Positions 1 through 11,776 are shown, counted from the stretch's first letter. The stretch: DNA of 64,000 nucleotides from an uncultured Mollicutes bacterium (GCA_947174785.1 CAMWKG010000004.1:18387-82386), one strand, 5' to 3'. The notes: generated by a model from the sequence alone, not told the origin. Made by a program: numbers and translations.

Positions 1-653
1 GCAAGATTTTTATGGGTAGAAAATATAAAAAACCATCCTCTAATTTCAATATAAGAAACTGTTCAATGAATTTCGGACATGGTGCTGTTGTATTAGGAAG
101 CGAGATGAGCGGTGGAATACAGAATATAAATGTTTCTCAATGCTTGTTTAATCAAACAGATCGTGGACTTAGAATAAAGACAAGAAGAGGAAGAGGCAAA
201 GATGCTAGAATAGATGGAATCACTTTTAGTAATATAGAAATGAAGGAAGTTTTAACACCTCTTGTAATTAATATGTTTTATTATTGTGATCCTGATGGAC
301 ATTCTGAATATGTTCAAACAAAAAAGAAGCTTCCTGTAGATGATCGTACGCCTTATTTAGGGGATTTCTATTTTAAAAATATTTCATGCGAAAATGTGAA
401 TGTGGCTGCTGGTACATTTTATGGAATTCCAGAAGCTCCAATACATTCTATCACTTTAGAAAATGTTTGTTTTAAATATGCCGATAATCCAAAGGAAGGA
501 ATCGCAGCTATGATGGATGGACTAGATCCTCTTGTAGGCGAAGGCATTCACTTTAATTATGTAGAGCATGTTAAAATTCACAATGTTCAATTTGATGGCT
601 TGAAAAAAGAAAAGTATATAAAAAATTTTGTTAATGACTTTAAAGAAGTTTAG
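1..653 (+). CDS. Glycoside hydrolase family 28 (polygalacturonase-like), C-terminal part
   Basis: The reading frame is open from the left edge (codons from base 3), so only about the last 216 residues are present. The right-handed beta-helix character shows as repeated 'I..I...N..F' rungs. Two GH28 hallmarks are visible: GHGAVVLGSE, with the catalytic-site His, and TDRGLRIKTRRGRG, with the RIK substrate-binding Arg/Lys. The catalytic Asp motifs (NTDG, DD) would lie upstream, outside the window. The family hydrolyses pectin-type galacturonans; the exact substrate cannot be told. A strong terminator follows at once, so it ends its transcription unit. Confidence 0.88.
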   Translation, partial: KIFMGRKYKKPSSNFNIRNCSMNFGHGAVVLGSEMSGGIQNINVSQCLFNQTDRGLRIKTRRGRGKDARIDGITFSNIEMKEVLTPLVINMFYYCDPDGHSEYVQTKKKLPVDDRTPYLGDFYFKNISCENVNVAAGTFYGIPEAPIHSITLENVCFKYADNPKEGIAAMMDGLDPLVGEGIHFNYVEHVKIHNVQFDGLKKEKYIKNFVNDFKEV

Positions 654-657
654 TTGA

Positions 658-690
658 ATGTCTCCAAAATAATTTGGAGACATTTTTTTG
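658..690 (+). terminator. Rho-independent terminator after the GH28 gene
   Basis: An 11-bp stem (ATGTCTCCAAA pairing with TTTGGAGACAT) closes a 4-nt loop and is followed by a run of Ts. It begins 4 bases after the stop codon. Confidence 0.9.
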
Positions 691-731
691 TAGAATGGAA
701 ATAATGCATAAACAGTTATCTTGAATAAATG

Positions 732-747
732 CTTAACTTATGTTAAG
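732..747. promoter_or_regulatory. Inverted repeat in the glycosidase promoter, possible operator
   Basis: CTTAAC-TTAT-GTTAAG is a perfect 6-4-6 palindrome about 25 bases upstream of the start at 771 and just downstream of a TTGAAT -35-like hexamer (721-726). A TetR-family gene faces this gene from its far end, so TetR binding here is a possible but unproven reading. Confidence 0.35.
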
Positions 748-770
748 ATAGCAAAAAAGAAGAGGATAAA

Positions 771-2582
771 ATGAAAAAAGAATTTATATCTAAATATGAC
801 ATCATACATCACAATTTTGATATTGAAAACCCTTTGACCATAGGGAATGGAAATTTTGCATTTACATGTGATATTACTGGTCTACAGACTTTTTATCAAA
901 GCTATACAAAAATTCCTTTATGCACAATGTCAAATTTATTTTGGGGAAAACAAAAAGGGACAGGAGATTTGCCTTATCAAGTATATATCAAAAAAAGTGA
1001 TGCTAGTGAAGTGAAGTATATGACGGATACTACTGCAGAAGCATATGAGAATTATAGAGATGATGTGTTTAAATTTGATATGTTTAAATTAGTTTTTCTA
1101 GTTCAAGGGAAACCAATGAAGAAAGAAAAAATAAAAGTAATTTATCAAAAGCTTATTCTCTATGAGGGCAAAATAGAAACTGAATTTCAATATGAAAAAG
1201 AAACTGTTTATGTCGAAGCAAAAATTCCACAAAAGCATAATCATTTGCAAATCAAAATAAAGACAGAATTAAAACAGCTTCAAATTAAAATACTATTTTT
1301 AGTTCCAGCTTCTACATTGCACGGATCATCATTAGAAGAATTACAAACATATAAAGTCAAAGATTCATTGATTTGTATTCAGAATTCATATCTGGATTAC
1401 ACTATTTTTTACAAGACAAATATGAAAAGAGAAAATGCAATCTTTAAAGTGGAAAAGGACTCTTTTCTTTCGATTTCCTTAGATAATGATTTTAATAATG
1501 ATTGTGGAATGGAAGAATATTTTTCTTTAGCAAAATCTTTAAATACAAAGGATGAGGAATTGAATCGTAGAATGGTGCTTTCTTTGTATTTGCTGAAGGT
1601 AAATACGTTAGGAATTTATCCACCTGCTGAAACTGGATTAACCTGTAATTCTTGGTATGGCAAATTTCATTTAGAAATGCATTTATGGCATCACTTAGGC
1701 TTGATTCGTTTTGGTTTATATTCGTATGTTTTGCCTTCACTAAAATGGTATTTATCCATTTATGAATCCTCTAAGAAACGAGCAGAAGAACAAGGCTATC
1801 AAGGAATTCGCTTTCCTAAAATGACAGATTATAGGGGAGAAGATACTCCTTCTACTATTGGCTGTTTATTAATATGGCAAATGCCTCATCTTTTTATTAT
1901 GCTTGATGAGATTATCAAACAGGATGCTAATGCAATTAAATTAGAGGACTGGCTACCCACACTGATGGGATTACTAGATTTTATGGTTAGTTTTTATTAT
2001 CTCAAGGATGGTAGATATCATTTAGATTCTCCAATGATTCCAGCAAACGAAAATATCAAGTATGATTGTGATACACCTATTTTTGAGGAATGCTATACTA
2101 TTTATGCGTTTGAGATTTTTAAACGTTGGAAAGAGGAATATCATCTTTTATATGACACAACACAAATAGATGCTATAATAAAGCATCATGTTCCATTAGA
2201 GGTTCATAATGGTTGTTATGAAGCATTTATTGGATGTAATACAACCTATACAGAATATAACTATGATCATCCTATGATGGTCGGTATGTTCTCCTATTTT
2301 CAAAGTAGTATAGCTGATCCCACTATTGTTCAAAACACCCTGCATAAAATAATAGAATGCTGGAATTTCGATGCTGCCTGGGGATGGGATTTTCCGATGC
2401 TTTCTATGGTTGCAAATCGGTTAGGAAAAAAAGAATTAGCTATTCAGCTTTTGAAAATGGATGCTCTTAAAAATACATATCTTAAAAACGGGCATAATCC
2501 TCAATTACCTAGGAAAGATTTGCCCCTATATTTACCAGGAAATGGAGCATTATTACTTGCTTTAACTTATCTTTTCAAATAA
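771..2582 (+). CDS. Six-hairpin (alpha/alpha)6-barrel glycosidase-like protein
   Basis: A 603-residue protein without signal peptide, so probably cytoplasmic. The N-terminal third is beta-rich (GNGNFAFTCDITGLQTF near residue 25). The rest is helical with aromatic-rich motifs typical of (alpha/alpha)6 glycosidases such as GH65-type enzymes: KFHLEMHLWHHLGL at about residues 298-311, followed by SLKWYL. The SD AAGAGGA precedes the ATG at proper distance. Its place beside a GH28 enzyme suggests intracellular breakdown of pectin-derived oligosaccharides, but family and substrate are inference. Its last 21 bases overlap the convergent TetR gene. Confidence 0.6.
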   Translation: MKKEFISKYDIIHHNFDIENPLTIGNGNFAFTCDITGLQTFYQSYTKIPLCTMSNLFWGKQKGTGDLPYQVYIKKSDASEVKYMTDTTAEAYENYRDDVFKFDMFKLVFLVQGKPMKKEKIKVIYQKLILYEGKIETEFQYEKETVYVEAKIPQKHNHLQIKIKTELKQLQIKILFLVPASTLHGSSLEELQTYKVKDSLICIQNSYLDYTIFYKTNMKRENAIFKVEKDSFLSISLDNDFNNDCGMEEYFSLAKSLNTKDEELNRRMVLSLYLLKVNTLGIYPPAETGLTCNSWYGKFHLEMHLWHHLGLIRFGLYSYVLPSLKWYLSIYESSKKRAEEQGYQGIRFPKMTDYRGEDTPSTIGCLLIWQMPHLFIMLDEIIKQDANAIKLEDWLPTLMGLLDFMVSFYYLKDGRYHLDSPMIPANENIKYDCDTPIFEECYTIYAFEIFKRWKEEYHLLYDTTQIDAIIKHHVPLEVHNGCYEAFIGCNTTYTEYNYDHPMMVGMFSYFQSSIADPTIVQNTLHKIIECWNFDAAWGWDFPMLSMVANRLGKKELAIQLLKMDALKNTYLKNGHNPQLPRKDLPLYLPGNGALLLALTYLFK

Positions 2583-3164
2583 TAATTCGGATTGATTTAA
2601 ATCGTTTAAAAAGGATTTAATCTGATTTTTAAAATGTTCAATTTCAAGCATTTTATCCTTAAGAATCCAGTTGTGTATCATAGAATTGGTTCCACCAACA
2701 ATGAAAGAAATAATGTATTCCTCATCATATTTTAATCTATAGTAATTTTTTAAATTGTGAAAGATTTCTTTTAAGCTTTTATAAGCAGAGGAGTTAATCA
2801 TATACATTAGCATTGAATTTTCTTGTTTTCCAAAATGAATAATGATTTCTCGTTCTGCACTTATGGCATCAATCATATTTAGAAATATCACACTAAAGAA
2901 GAAGGTTAACGTTTCTAAAGAAGAATTGCTTTTTGTAACTATAGAATTTGTAGGTTCTAAAACGGCATTTTTTATATCATCAATATAACTTTGGAATAAG
3001 TCATATTTATCTTGATAGTGTGAATAAAATGTTACTCGATTCACTTTTGCTTGTTCACATATTTTTGACACATTTATTTTTTCAAATGTTTCCTTTTTAA
3101 GTAAATCAAGCAAGGCATTTTTTAATGCCTTTTTTGTTTTGACAATACGTAAATCTTCTTTCAT
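2562..3164 (-). CDS. TetR/AcrR-family transcriptional regulator
   Basis: A 200-residue protein with an N-terminal TetR helix-turn-helix: ALLDLLKKETFEKINVSKIC followed by VNRVTFYSHYQDKYDLF (about residues 15-55). The C-terminal domain resembles the TetR_C family of DhaS-like regulators. A longer start is open (3221), but the ATG at 3164 directly before KEDLRIVKTKKAL has a GAGGA-type SD and fits the family length. The ligand is unknown. It converges on and overlaps the glycosidase gene by 21 bp, so it may control the sugar genes; that link is inference. Confidence 0.82.
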   Translation of the reverse strand: MKEDLRIVKTKKALKNALLDLLKKETFEKINVSKICEQAKVNRVTFYSHYQDKYDLFQSYIDDIKNAVLEPTNSIVTKSNSSLETLTFFFSVIFLNMIDAISAEREIIIHFGKQENSMLMYMINSSAYKSLKEIFHNLKNYYRLKYDEEYIISFIVGGTNSMIHNWILKDKMLEIEHFKNQIKSFLNDLNQSELLFEKIS

Positions 3165-3332
3165 GTGAACATTCCTCATCTTTCTACATTGTTTTACATT
3201 ACTATAGATATTATAACACATGTAAATTATTTTCAGGCTAATAATTCTTTTTTGAAAAAAGAAAAAGTTAAAATAGCATTTTTATTTCAAAAAAAATCTT
3301 CTAGAATTATGCTTTTTATTTTAATTCATTTA

Positions 3333-3341
3333 TGATATAAT
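3333..3341 (+). promoter_or_regulatory. Extended -10 promoter for the rpiB-upp-atp operon
   Basis: TGATATAAT, a perfect extended -10 element, lies 64 bases upstream of rpiB in a very AT-rich spacer. No convincing -35 is seen, which is usual for extended -10 promoters. Confidence 0.55.
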
Positions 3342-3404
3342 TTTAATGAATTATTATAATTGTAAAATTATGGTAAAAATAAAATAATAAGAGGAGAGCC
3401 AAAT

Positions 3405-3854
3405 ATGAAGATTTCGATTGGCTGTGACCACTCTGCATTAAAAATTAAGAATGAAGTTTCTAATTACTTGAGGACATTAGGTCATGAAATAAACGACCAT
3501 GGTACATTTAATGAAGAAAGCTGTGATTATACAGATTTTGGAATTAAGGTTGCAGAAGATGTTAGAGATAAAGTTGCAGAACGTGGTATATTAATATGTT
3601 ATACTGGAATTGGAATGTCTATCATAGCTAACAAGGTAAAAGGTGTTCGTTGTGCATTAGTTCATTATGTAGAAGAGGCAGTACTTACTCGGGAGCATAA
3701 TGATTCTAACTGTCTTGCTTTATCTGCAAAGTATACTTCTTTAGATATGGCGAAACAAATAATCTCCGCTTGGCTTGACACCCCATTTTCTTTTGGAGAA
3801 AGACATACAAGAAGAGTAGAAAAAATAAATAAATACGAGGAGGAACATATATGA
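3405..3854 (+). CDS. rpiB: Ribose-5-phosphate isomerase B
   Basis: Interconverts ribose-5-phosphate and ribulose-5-phosphate in the pentose phosphate pathway. The 149-residue length is that of RpiB. It begins [15 protein letters not shown], and the catalytic Cys and anion-hole loop is [10 protein letters not shown] at about residues 65-74 (Tyr follows the Cys where Gly or Ser is more usual). The C-terminal [10 protein letters not shown] is the family's phosphate-binding end. An RAGGAG-type SD precedes the ATG. The stop overlaps upp by 4 bp, pairing a PRPP-precursor enzyme with a PRPP-using enzyme. Confidence 0.95.
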   Translation: MKISIGCDHSALKIKNEVSNYLRTLGHEINDHGTFNEESCDYTDFGIKVAEDVRDKVAERGILICYTGIGMSIIANKVKGVRCALVHYVEEAVLTREHNDSNCLALSAKYTSLDMAKQIISAWLDTPFSFGERHTRRVEKINKYEEEHI

Positions 3855-4474
3855 GTTTTAAATTGTTGGATCACCCTTTGATTAAGCATAAGCTAACAAA
3901 TATCCGTAAGAAGGATACTAAGATGAAAGACTTTTATCAAAATGTTGAAGAGATTGCAGGATTAATGGCTTATGAAATTACAAGAAATTTTCCATTAAAG
4001 GAAGTTGAAATTTCAACGCCAATTTGCGATACGGTTCAGCATGAGCTTGCCCAGGATGTTGTAATTGTGCCTATTTTACGTGCAGGTCTTGGTATGGTAG
4101 AAGGAATTAGAAGGTTAATTCCTACTGCTAAGGTCGGTTTTATTGGTCTTTATCGTAATGAAGAAACATTAGAGCCTTGTGAATATTATGCGAAATTCCC
4201 AGAGACAATTACTGAATCTATTGTTTTAGTTGTCGATCCAATGCTAGCAACAGGTGGAAGTGCAGCAGCAGCGATATCTATGCTTAAGATGCGTGGTTGT
4301 AAGGATATTCGTTATGTTGGACTAGTAGGAGCTCCAGAAGGAGTAGAGGTTTTGCAAAAGAAGCATCCTGATGTCGATGTATATTTAGCCGCCTTAGATG
4401 AAAAGCTAAATGAGAATGGATATATTGTTCCTGGATTAGGAGATTGTGGAGACCGTTTGTTTGGTACAAAATAA
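3851..4474 (+). CDS. upp: Uracil phosphoribosyltransferase
   Basis: Salvages uracil to UMP with PRPP. The 207 residues match the family. The PRPP-binding loop [14 protein letters not shown] is at about residues 125-138, and the uracil-binding C-terminus [17 protein letters not shown] is intact. The start overlaps rpiB (ATGA) and the stop overlaps atpZ (TAATG), so the three genes are translationally coupled. The order upp followed by the ATP synthase genes is the same as in Bacillus. Confidence 0.97.
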   Translation: MSFKLLDHPLIKHKLTNIRKKDTKMKDFYQNVEEIAGLMAYEITRNFPLKEVEISTPICDTVQHELAQDVVIVPILRAGLGMVEGIRRLIPTAKVGFIGLYRNEETLEPCEYYAKFPETITESIVLVVDPMLATGGSAAAAISMLKMRGCKDIRYVGLVGAPEGVEVLQKKHPDVDVYLAALDEKLNENGYIVPGLGDCGDRLFGTK

Positions 4475-4716
4475 TGAAGTTCTCTAAATACGCTAGGTTT
4501 TATGTACTGACAACCCAAGGCATCCTTACTATGGTTGTCCTTGCGGTTATAGGCTACTTTATTGGTAGAGCTATAGATGTAGAATCCGTTTGGCCAGGTG
4601 TATTAGCCGTTATTGGTGCGCTATGCGGATTAGTCAGCTTTATCTATACTCTCTTAAAATTATTAAAAGAGGAGGATAAAAACAAGAATGAAAAAACCGA
4701 TAGATCTGAAGATTAG
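4474..4716 (+). CDS. atpZ: AtpZ/AtpI-family small membrane protein of the ATP synthase operon
   Basis: Eighty residues with two predicted transmembrane segments (about 13-33 and 40-61) and a charged C-terminus. Size, topology and position at the head of the atp operon match AtpZ, reported to form a cation channel or assembly factor with AtpI. The ATG at 4474 overlaps the upp stop (TAATG); an upstream in-frame start lies inside upp and is unlikely. The 3' end overlaps atpI by 29 bases. Confidence 0.8.
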   Translation: MKFSKYARFYVLTTQGILTMVVLAVIGYFIGRAIDVESVWPGVLAVIGALCGLVSFIYTLLKLLKEEDKNKNEKTDRSED

Positions 4717-5110
4717 TTTATTTGTTGTTCCTATAACATGGGTTGTAGCAGCAATAGTGACTATAGTTCTATGGGCAACGCACTATGATTGGATGTATTA
4801 TCTGATTGGCGTTTGTACAGGACTGTTAAACTTTGGATTGATGATGAAAACAAATAGAAAAATATTACGCTTATCTGAACTCTATCCTGATACAGCTCAG
4901 GTGATGGCGAAAAGACAAGCTTGGATAGGTGTATTATTGAGAATCTTAGTATTTGCAGGAGTATTCTTAGCAATCTTCTTCAAGGAGGTTTTCCAAAATC
5001 CAGATGAAAGTAGAGCCTGGAATTTGGTAATTGCCTTTGGAGGATATGCAACAGTTAAGGTTGTTCTTGTTATTGTATACTTGATTTTCAGAAGGAAGGT
5101 GAGTGAGTAG
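4688..5110 (+). CDS. atpI: ATP synthase subunit I (AtpI)
   Basis: A 140-residue protein with four hydrophobic segments. AtpI helps assemble the c-ring. It sits between atpZ and atpB as expected. The SD AGAGGAGG (about 4669-4676) lies inside atpZ just before the ATG. The TAG stop overlaps the GTG start of atpB by one base. Confidence 0.82.
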   Translation: MKKPIDLKISLFVVPITWVVAAIVTIVLWATHYDWMYYLIGVCTGLLNFGLMMKTNRKILRLSELYPDTAQVMAKRQAWIGVLLRILVFAGVFLAIFFKEVFQNPDESRAWNLVIAFGGYATVKVVLVIVYLIFRRKVSE

Positions 5111-5802
5111 TGTCTGAATTTTGGCGCAGCTTCTGCGATGTAGGAACAATTTCAAAGCCAATTCTTTCTACATTAATTATCGTAGTTGTTTTGTGCACTA
5201 TTTTCATTTTACTAAGTTTTAAAATTAAGAAGGTAGACCCATTACAGAAGACACCTTTATGGTTATTACCTTTTATGATGCTAGTAGATATGATTAATAC
5301 CTTTATAAAACAAAACATAGGTAAAAGGTGGAAATCCTTTGCTCCATGGTTTTTGAGTATTGCAATATTTATTTTCTTTTCAAATATTTCCGCTGTATTT
5401 TTACTAGAAAATCCAACGAGCTATATTATGATTACCTTGGCATTAGCTTTGAGCTCATTCTTTGTGATTCAAGGGGCTGGTATAGCATCTAATGGTATAT
5501 TAGGATATTTGAAGGGATTTTTAGATCCCAATCCCGTAATGCTTCCAATGAATTTAATCAGTGAGATATCTCTTCCGATATCTTTATGCTTGCGTTTGTT
5601 TGGTAACATTATCAGTGGTTCAGTTATTGCATTATTGCTTAAAGGATTTTTTGGGTGGGCAGCCATTCCAATAATGCCCTTTATCAACATTGTATTTGAT
5701 ATAGGCTTTGGTTTAATACAAACCGCAGTGTTTGTGGTACTATCGATTATCTTCACGTCGATGAAAATAAAGGATGAAGAAAAAATATTTAGTTTAGATT
5801 AA
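5110..5802 (+). CDS. atpB: ATP synthase F0 subunit a
   Basis: Forms the ion half-channels beside the c-ring. It has 230 residues and several hydrophobic helices. The essential stator arginine sits in LCLRLFGNIISG (about residues 160-171), and the last helices contain FINIVFDIGFGLIQTAVFVV. Start is GTG at 5110, overlapping the atpI stop, with SD AAGGTGAG upstream. Given the c subunit's predicted Na+ site, this channel would be expected to conduct Na+; that is inference. Confidence 0.95.
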   Translation: MSEFWRSFCDVGTISKPILSTLIIVVVLCTIFILLSFKIKKVDPLQKTPLWLLPFMMLVDMINTFIKQNIGKRWKSFAPWFLSIAIFIFFSNISAVFLLENPTSYIMITLALALSSFFVIQGAGIASNGILGYLKGFLDPNPVMLPMNLISEISLPISLCLRLFGNIISGSVIALLLKGFFGWAAIPIMPFINIVFDIGFGLIQTAVFVVLSIIFTSMKIKDEEKIFSLD

Positions 5803-5816
5803 GGAGAAACAAAAAG

Positions 5817-6110
5817 ATGCAAATTTTAACATTGATTACAAATTTTTTAGCAGAAGCAGCAGAGGTTGCTGGAACTTATAATGAATTTTTTAAGAGCGGT
5901 ATGGCTTATATAGGAGCAGCCATTGCTGTATTTACAGGTATAGGAGCTGCATTAGGTGAAGGTAGTGTTGCTGCTAAGGCAGTAGAGGCTATTGGTCGTC
6001 AACCAGAGGCTTCAGGTAAGATTACAATTACAATGCTTATCGGACAAGCAGTTTCTGAAACAACAGGTCTTTATGGCTTTATTATTGCGTTAATGTTATT
6101 AGGTAAGTAA
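5817..6110 (+). CDS. atpE: ATP synthase F0 subunit c with two-carboxylate Na+-type site
   Basis: A hairpin of two membrane helices joined by the polar loop GRQPEA. At 97 residues it is longer than the usual 70-90, because about 28 residues precede the first helix. The ion-site residues are Glu48 (in LGEG), Val79, Glu81, Thr82, Thr83 and Tyr86. They align with positions 32, 63, 65, 66, 67 and 70 of the Ilyobacter c subunit, with Glu replacing Gln32. That is the two-carboxylate Na+ signature known from Fusobacterium nucleatum. H+-type rings lack the hydroxyl residue after the Glu and the Tyr. Na+ coupling is therefore predicted, not shown. Confidence 0.95.
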   Translation: MQILTLITNFLAEAAEVAGTYNEFFKSGMAYIGAAIAVFTGIGAALGEGSVAAKAVEAIGRQPEASGKITITMLIGQAVSETTGLYGFIIALMLLGK

Positions 6111-6117
6111 AATAGAA

Positions 6118-6153
6118 GAAAGGAACATTGTCAACTGACAATGCTTAAGAACA
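6118..6153 (+). promoter_or_regulatory. Hairpin between the SD and start codon of atpF
   Basis: The only good SD for atpF (AAGGA, 6120-6124) lies 29 bases from the ATG, too far for a linear spacer. Between them CATTGTC-AACT-GACAATG (6126-6143) makes a perfect 7-bp hairpin. Folding it out leaves an 11-nt spacer. It may tune translation of subunit b relative to c. Confidence 0.5.
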
Positions 6154-6699
6154 ATGAATGAGATATTAGAAAAGATTGCTGAGGCAGTCAATAGTTGTTT
6201 AGGACCTTTAAAGGATTTAAAGGTTACAGGCTCTGATATTCGTGATTTACTCATTCAGCTATGTGCAACAATTCTTTTGTTTGTTGTGATTCGTTTCTTT
6301 CTTTGGAAGCCTATTACGCATATTTTAGAAACTAGAAGACAAGCTATAGACCAAGCCTTAGAGGATGCAAAAAACTCTAAGGAGAATGCTAAAGTATTAG
6401 AAGAAGAACTAGCGGATGAACTTGCTAAGGCAAAGGCTTCAGTTCAAGAAATATTAGCAAAGGCTGAACATGATGGAAACATCAAAAGAGAACAGATTAT
6501 TAGTGAGGCAAAGCAAGAAGCTAAGCAACGCTTAGAAAATCTTGAAATTGAATTGGAACAAGAAAAGAATAATATGCAGAAGGAAATTCGTAAGGAAATT
6601 GTTGATATTGCCTTTGCTGCTGCAGAAAAGATTGTAGCAAAAGAAATCGATCAAGACAAATATATGGATGTTGTTGATGAGATTTTGAAGGGGGCATAA
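6154..6699 (+). CDS. atpF: ATP synthase F0 subunit b
   Basis: Peripheral stalk subunit, 181 residues. One transmembrane helix (about 31-52, LLIQLCATILLFVVIRFFLW) is followed by a long charged coiled coil rich in Glu, Lys and Ala. The roughly 25 residues before the helix are longer than usual for subunit b. The start is set by the ATG at 6154, with the structured leader noted upstream. Two bases separate it from atpH. Confidence 0.93.
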   Translation: MNEILEKIAEAVNSCLGPLKDLKVTGSDIRDLLIQLCATILLFVVIRFFLWKPITHILETRRQAIDQALEDAKNSKENAKVLEEELADELAKAKASVQEILAKAEHDGNIKREQIISEAKQEAKQRLENLEIELEQEKNNMQKEIRKEIVDIAFAAAEKIVAKEIDQDKYMDVVDEILKGA

Positions 6700-6701
6700 G
6701 C

Positions 6702-7220
6702 ATGGTTGAATATGAATATGCCAAAGCATTATTTGAATTAGCTATTGAAGAAAAAAAGACAGAGCTATTTTTAGATTCTTTGAATGGAATTTTAGATGTT
6801 ATTAGCGCAAACAAAGATTTTTATAAATTGGTTGCTTCCCCTTTAGTTGATATAAATGAAAAACTAAAGGTTGTGCATACAGTTTTTAAAACAATGGATT
6901 CTACCTTTAAAGAATTTTTATGTTTGCTAGTGAGAAATAATCGATTTGTTTTAATTGAACAAATCACAGAAGAATATAATCAGATGTTAAGTGATTATAA
7001 TTCTATATTGAAAATAGAAGTAATTAGTTCGGAAAAGCTTTCTAAGGAAAGACTTAATATAGTTACAAAAAGCTTAGAACAGCGATATCCAAACAAAAAG
7101 CTTAAAATAGAAAATACAGTGAATCCTAAAATTTTATCTGGTTTACAGATTATTTGTAATGGAGAGAGCTTAGATATAAGCTTGAAAAACAGACTTACAA
7201 AATTAAAGAATTCACTATAG
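6702..7220 (+). CDS. atpH: ATP synthase F1 subunit delta
   Basis: Connects the peripheral stalk to F1. It has 172 residues, near the normal length. It starts [19 protein letters not shown], the typical N-terminal helix; the C-terminal conserved part reads [20 protein letters not shown] (G-a-g-ii-vgd--iD-S consensus). SD AGGGGG overlaps the end of atpF. Confidence 0.93.
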   Translation: MVEYEYAKALFELAIEEKKTELFLDSLNGILDVISANKDFYKLVASPLVDINEKLKVVHTVFKTMDSTFKEFLCLLVRNNRFVLIEQITEEYNQMLSDYNSILKIEVISSEKLSKERLNIVTKSLEQRYPNKKLKIENTVNPKILSGLQIICNGESLDISLKNRLTKLKNSL

Positions 7221-7234
7221 GAAAGGATAAATGT

Positions 7235-8740
7235 ATGTCAAATATTAATTTATCTGAAATATCAAGCCTTATCAAAGAACAAATTAAGGCTTATAAGGAA
7301 CAGATTTATACAGAAAATGTTGGTCGTGTGGTAGAAGTTGGCGATGGTATTGCCGTAGTATATGGACTAGATAACGCAATGTCATCTGAGCTTTTAATTT
7401 TCCCTAATGATGTATATGGTATGGTTCAGGATTTGAGAAAGGATAGCGTAGGTGTTATTCTTTTAGGGGATTCCTCTAAGATTAAGGAAGGCGACATTGT
7501 TAAATGTAGCGGTAGAGTATTAGAGATTCCAGTTGGTGAGGAATTTATTGGACGTGTTATCAATCCATTAGGACAACCTTTAGATGGCAATGGTGCAATT
7601 CGTGCTACCAAGACGAGACCAATTGAGGTGAAGGCGACAGGTGTTATGGACCGTAGTAGTGTAAATACACCACTTCAAACAGGTATTAAGGTACTAGATG
7701 CATTAGTACCAATTGGTCGTGGTCAAAGAGAATTAATCATTGGTGACCGTCAAACAGGAAAAACGGCAATTGCTATTGATACTATTTTAAATCAGGCAGG
7801 ACAAAATGTAATATGTATTTATGTTGCGATTGGACAAAAGGAATCTACAGTTTCTAATGTCTATGAAACATTAAAGAGTCATAACGCAATGAAGTATTCT
7901 ATTATTGTTTCTGCATCCGCTTCTAACCCAGCACCATTACTATATTTAGCACCATATGCTGGTGTTTCCTTAGCTGAATACTTTATGTTTCAGGGTAAGG
8001 ATGTTTTAATCGTTTATGATGATTTATCTAAGCACGCAGTTGCTTATCGTGAGATGTCATTATTGTTACATAGACCACCAGGAAGAGAAGCTTATCCAGG
8101 AGATGTTTTCTATCTACATTCAAGACTTTTAGAGCGTGCTGCAAAATTGTCTGATAAGTTAGGTGGAGGAAGTATTACAGCACTTCCTATTATTGAAACA
8201 CAGGCCGGAGATATCTCAGCTTATATTCCAACAAATGTTATTTCTATTACAGATGGACAAATCTTTTTGCAGTCAGACTATTTCTATAAAGGAATTCGTC
8301 CAGCGATTAATCCTGGTCTTTCTGTATCCCGTGTTGGTGGTGCTGCACAGACAAAGGCAATTAAGAAGGTTTCTGGAACACTTCGTCTAGATTTAGCTTC
8401 TTATCGTGAGCTTGAAGCATTTACACAGTTTGGTTCTGATTTGGATGCTTCAACCAAGGCTAGACTTGACCGTGGTAAGAGAACTCAAGAAATCTTGAAG
8501 CAGGGTCTACACAAGACTTTAGCAATGGAAGAAGAGTCAATCATTTTATATTGCTTAACCAGTGGTTTATTAGATCAGATTGCTGTAGAAGATTTAGCAC
8601 GTTTTGAGGAACAATTATATTTGGATTTAAAGGTGAATGAAGCTGGAAAAGAGCTTGCAAGCTTTATTCGTGAAAATAAGGTATTACCAGAGAAAGAAAA
8701 ACTGGATGCTTATTTAACTGAGTTTGTAAAAAATTTTTAA
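7235..8740 (+). CDS. atpA: ATP synthase F1 subunit alpha
   Basis: Non-catalytic nucleotide-binding subunit, 501 residues. The Walker A is [13 protein letters not shown] (about residues 169-181) and [17 protein letters not shown] is the Walker B region. The signature [14 protein letters not shown] is present near residue 350. SD AGGAAAGGA precedes the ATG. Confidence 0.98.
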   Translation: MSNINLSEISSLIKEQIKAYKEQIYTENVGRVVEVGDGIAVVYGLDNAMSSELLIFPNDVYGMVQDLRKDSVGVILLGDSSKIKEGDIVKCSGRVLEIPVGEEFIGRVINPLGQPLDGNGAIRATKTRPIEVKATGVMDRSSVNTPLQTGIKVLDALVPIGRGQRELIIGDRQTGKTAIAIDTILNQAGQNVICIYVAIGQKESTVSNVYETLKSHNAMKYSIIVSASASNPAPLLYLAPYAGVSLAEYFMFQGKDVLIVYDDLSKHAVAYREMSLLLHRPPGREAYPGDVFYLHSRLLERAAKLSDKLGGGSITALPIIETQAGDISAYIPTNVISITDGQIFLQSDYFYKGIRPAINPGLSVSRVGGAAQTKAIKKVSGTLRLDLASYRELEAFTQFGSDLDASTKARLDRGKRTQEILKQGLHKTLAMEEESIILYCLTSGLLDQIAVEDLARFEEQLYLDLKVNEAGKELASFIRENKVLPEKEKLDAYLTEFVKNF

Positions 8741-8752
8741 GTAGGTGAGACA

Positions 8753-11423
<2,671 letters not shown>

Positions 11424-11433
11424 GAGGACTTTA

Positions 11434-11469
11434 GAACAAACACATAAATTGTGTTTGTTCTTGTTTTTT
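11434..11469 (+). terminator. Terminator of the rpiB-upp-atp operon
   Basis: A perfect 11-bp stem, GAACAAACACA with TGTGTTTGTTC, a 5-nt loop and a T-rich tail. Confidence 0.93.
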
Positions 11470-11507
11470 AATAAATAGAGATTAGATTATAAGTTTAGTT
11501 TCATTTG

Positions 11508-11536
11508 TTGACAAGAAGAGCATATCCACTTATAAT
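11508..11536 (+). promoter_or_regulatory. Sigma-A promoter for the DUF1146 gene
   Basis: Consensus TTGACA (11508-11513), a 17-bp spacer and TATAAT (11531-11536). The small membrane gene is therefore transcribed separately from atp. Confidence 0.8.
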
Positions 11537-11572
11537 TAAAAAATGTATTCGAAATGGAAAAGGAGATTTGTT

Positions 11573-11776
11573 ATGATAGAAGGAGCAATTTTTTCAGTAG
11601 GATTTTGTATCTTTTTTGTAGTAACATTTTTGGTGCTACAAGCATCGAGATTAGAAGAATGCTTTAAGAAAGGAAAAATCGTTCATATACGAATTGCATA
11701 TTTTATGATATCCTTTGTAATTGCATTTTTAATTACCTATGGATTTAATTATTTGGTAAATTTATTTAAATTTTAA
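11573..11776 (+). CDS. DUF1146 (YwzB-like) small membrane protein
   Basis: A 67-residue protein with two transmembrane helices (about 4-24 and 41-61) around a short polar loop containing FKKGKIVHIRI. Size, layout and position directly after atpC match the DUF1146/YwzB family of Bacilli. Function is unknown. The ATG at 11573 follows SD AAAGGAG; a longer in-frame start at 11543 lies upstream of that SD. Confidence 0.78.
   Translation: MIEGAIFSVGFCIFFVVTFLVLQASRLEECFKKGKIVHIRIAYFMISFVIAFLITYGFNYLVNLFKF

Noticed and set aside
5469..5756. A 95-codon antisense frame over atpB.
   Set aside because: Shadow of the conserved subunit a helices; no SD or promoter.
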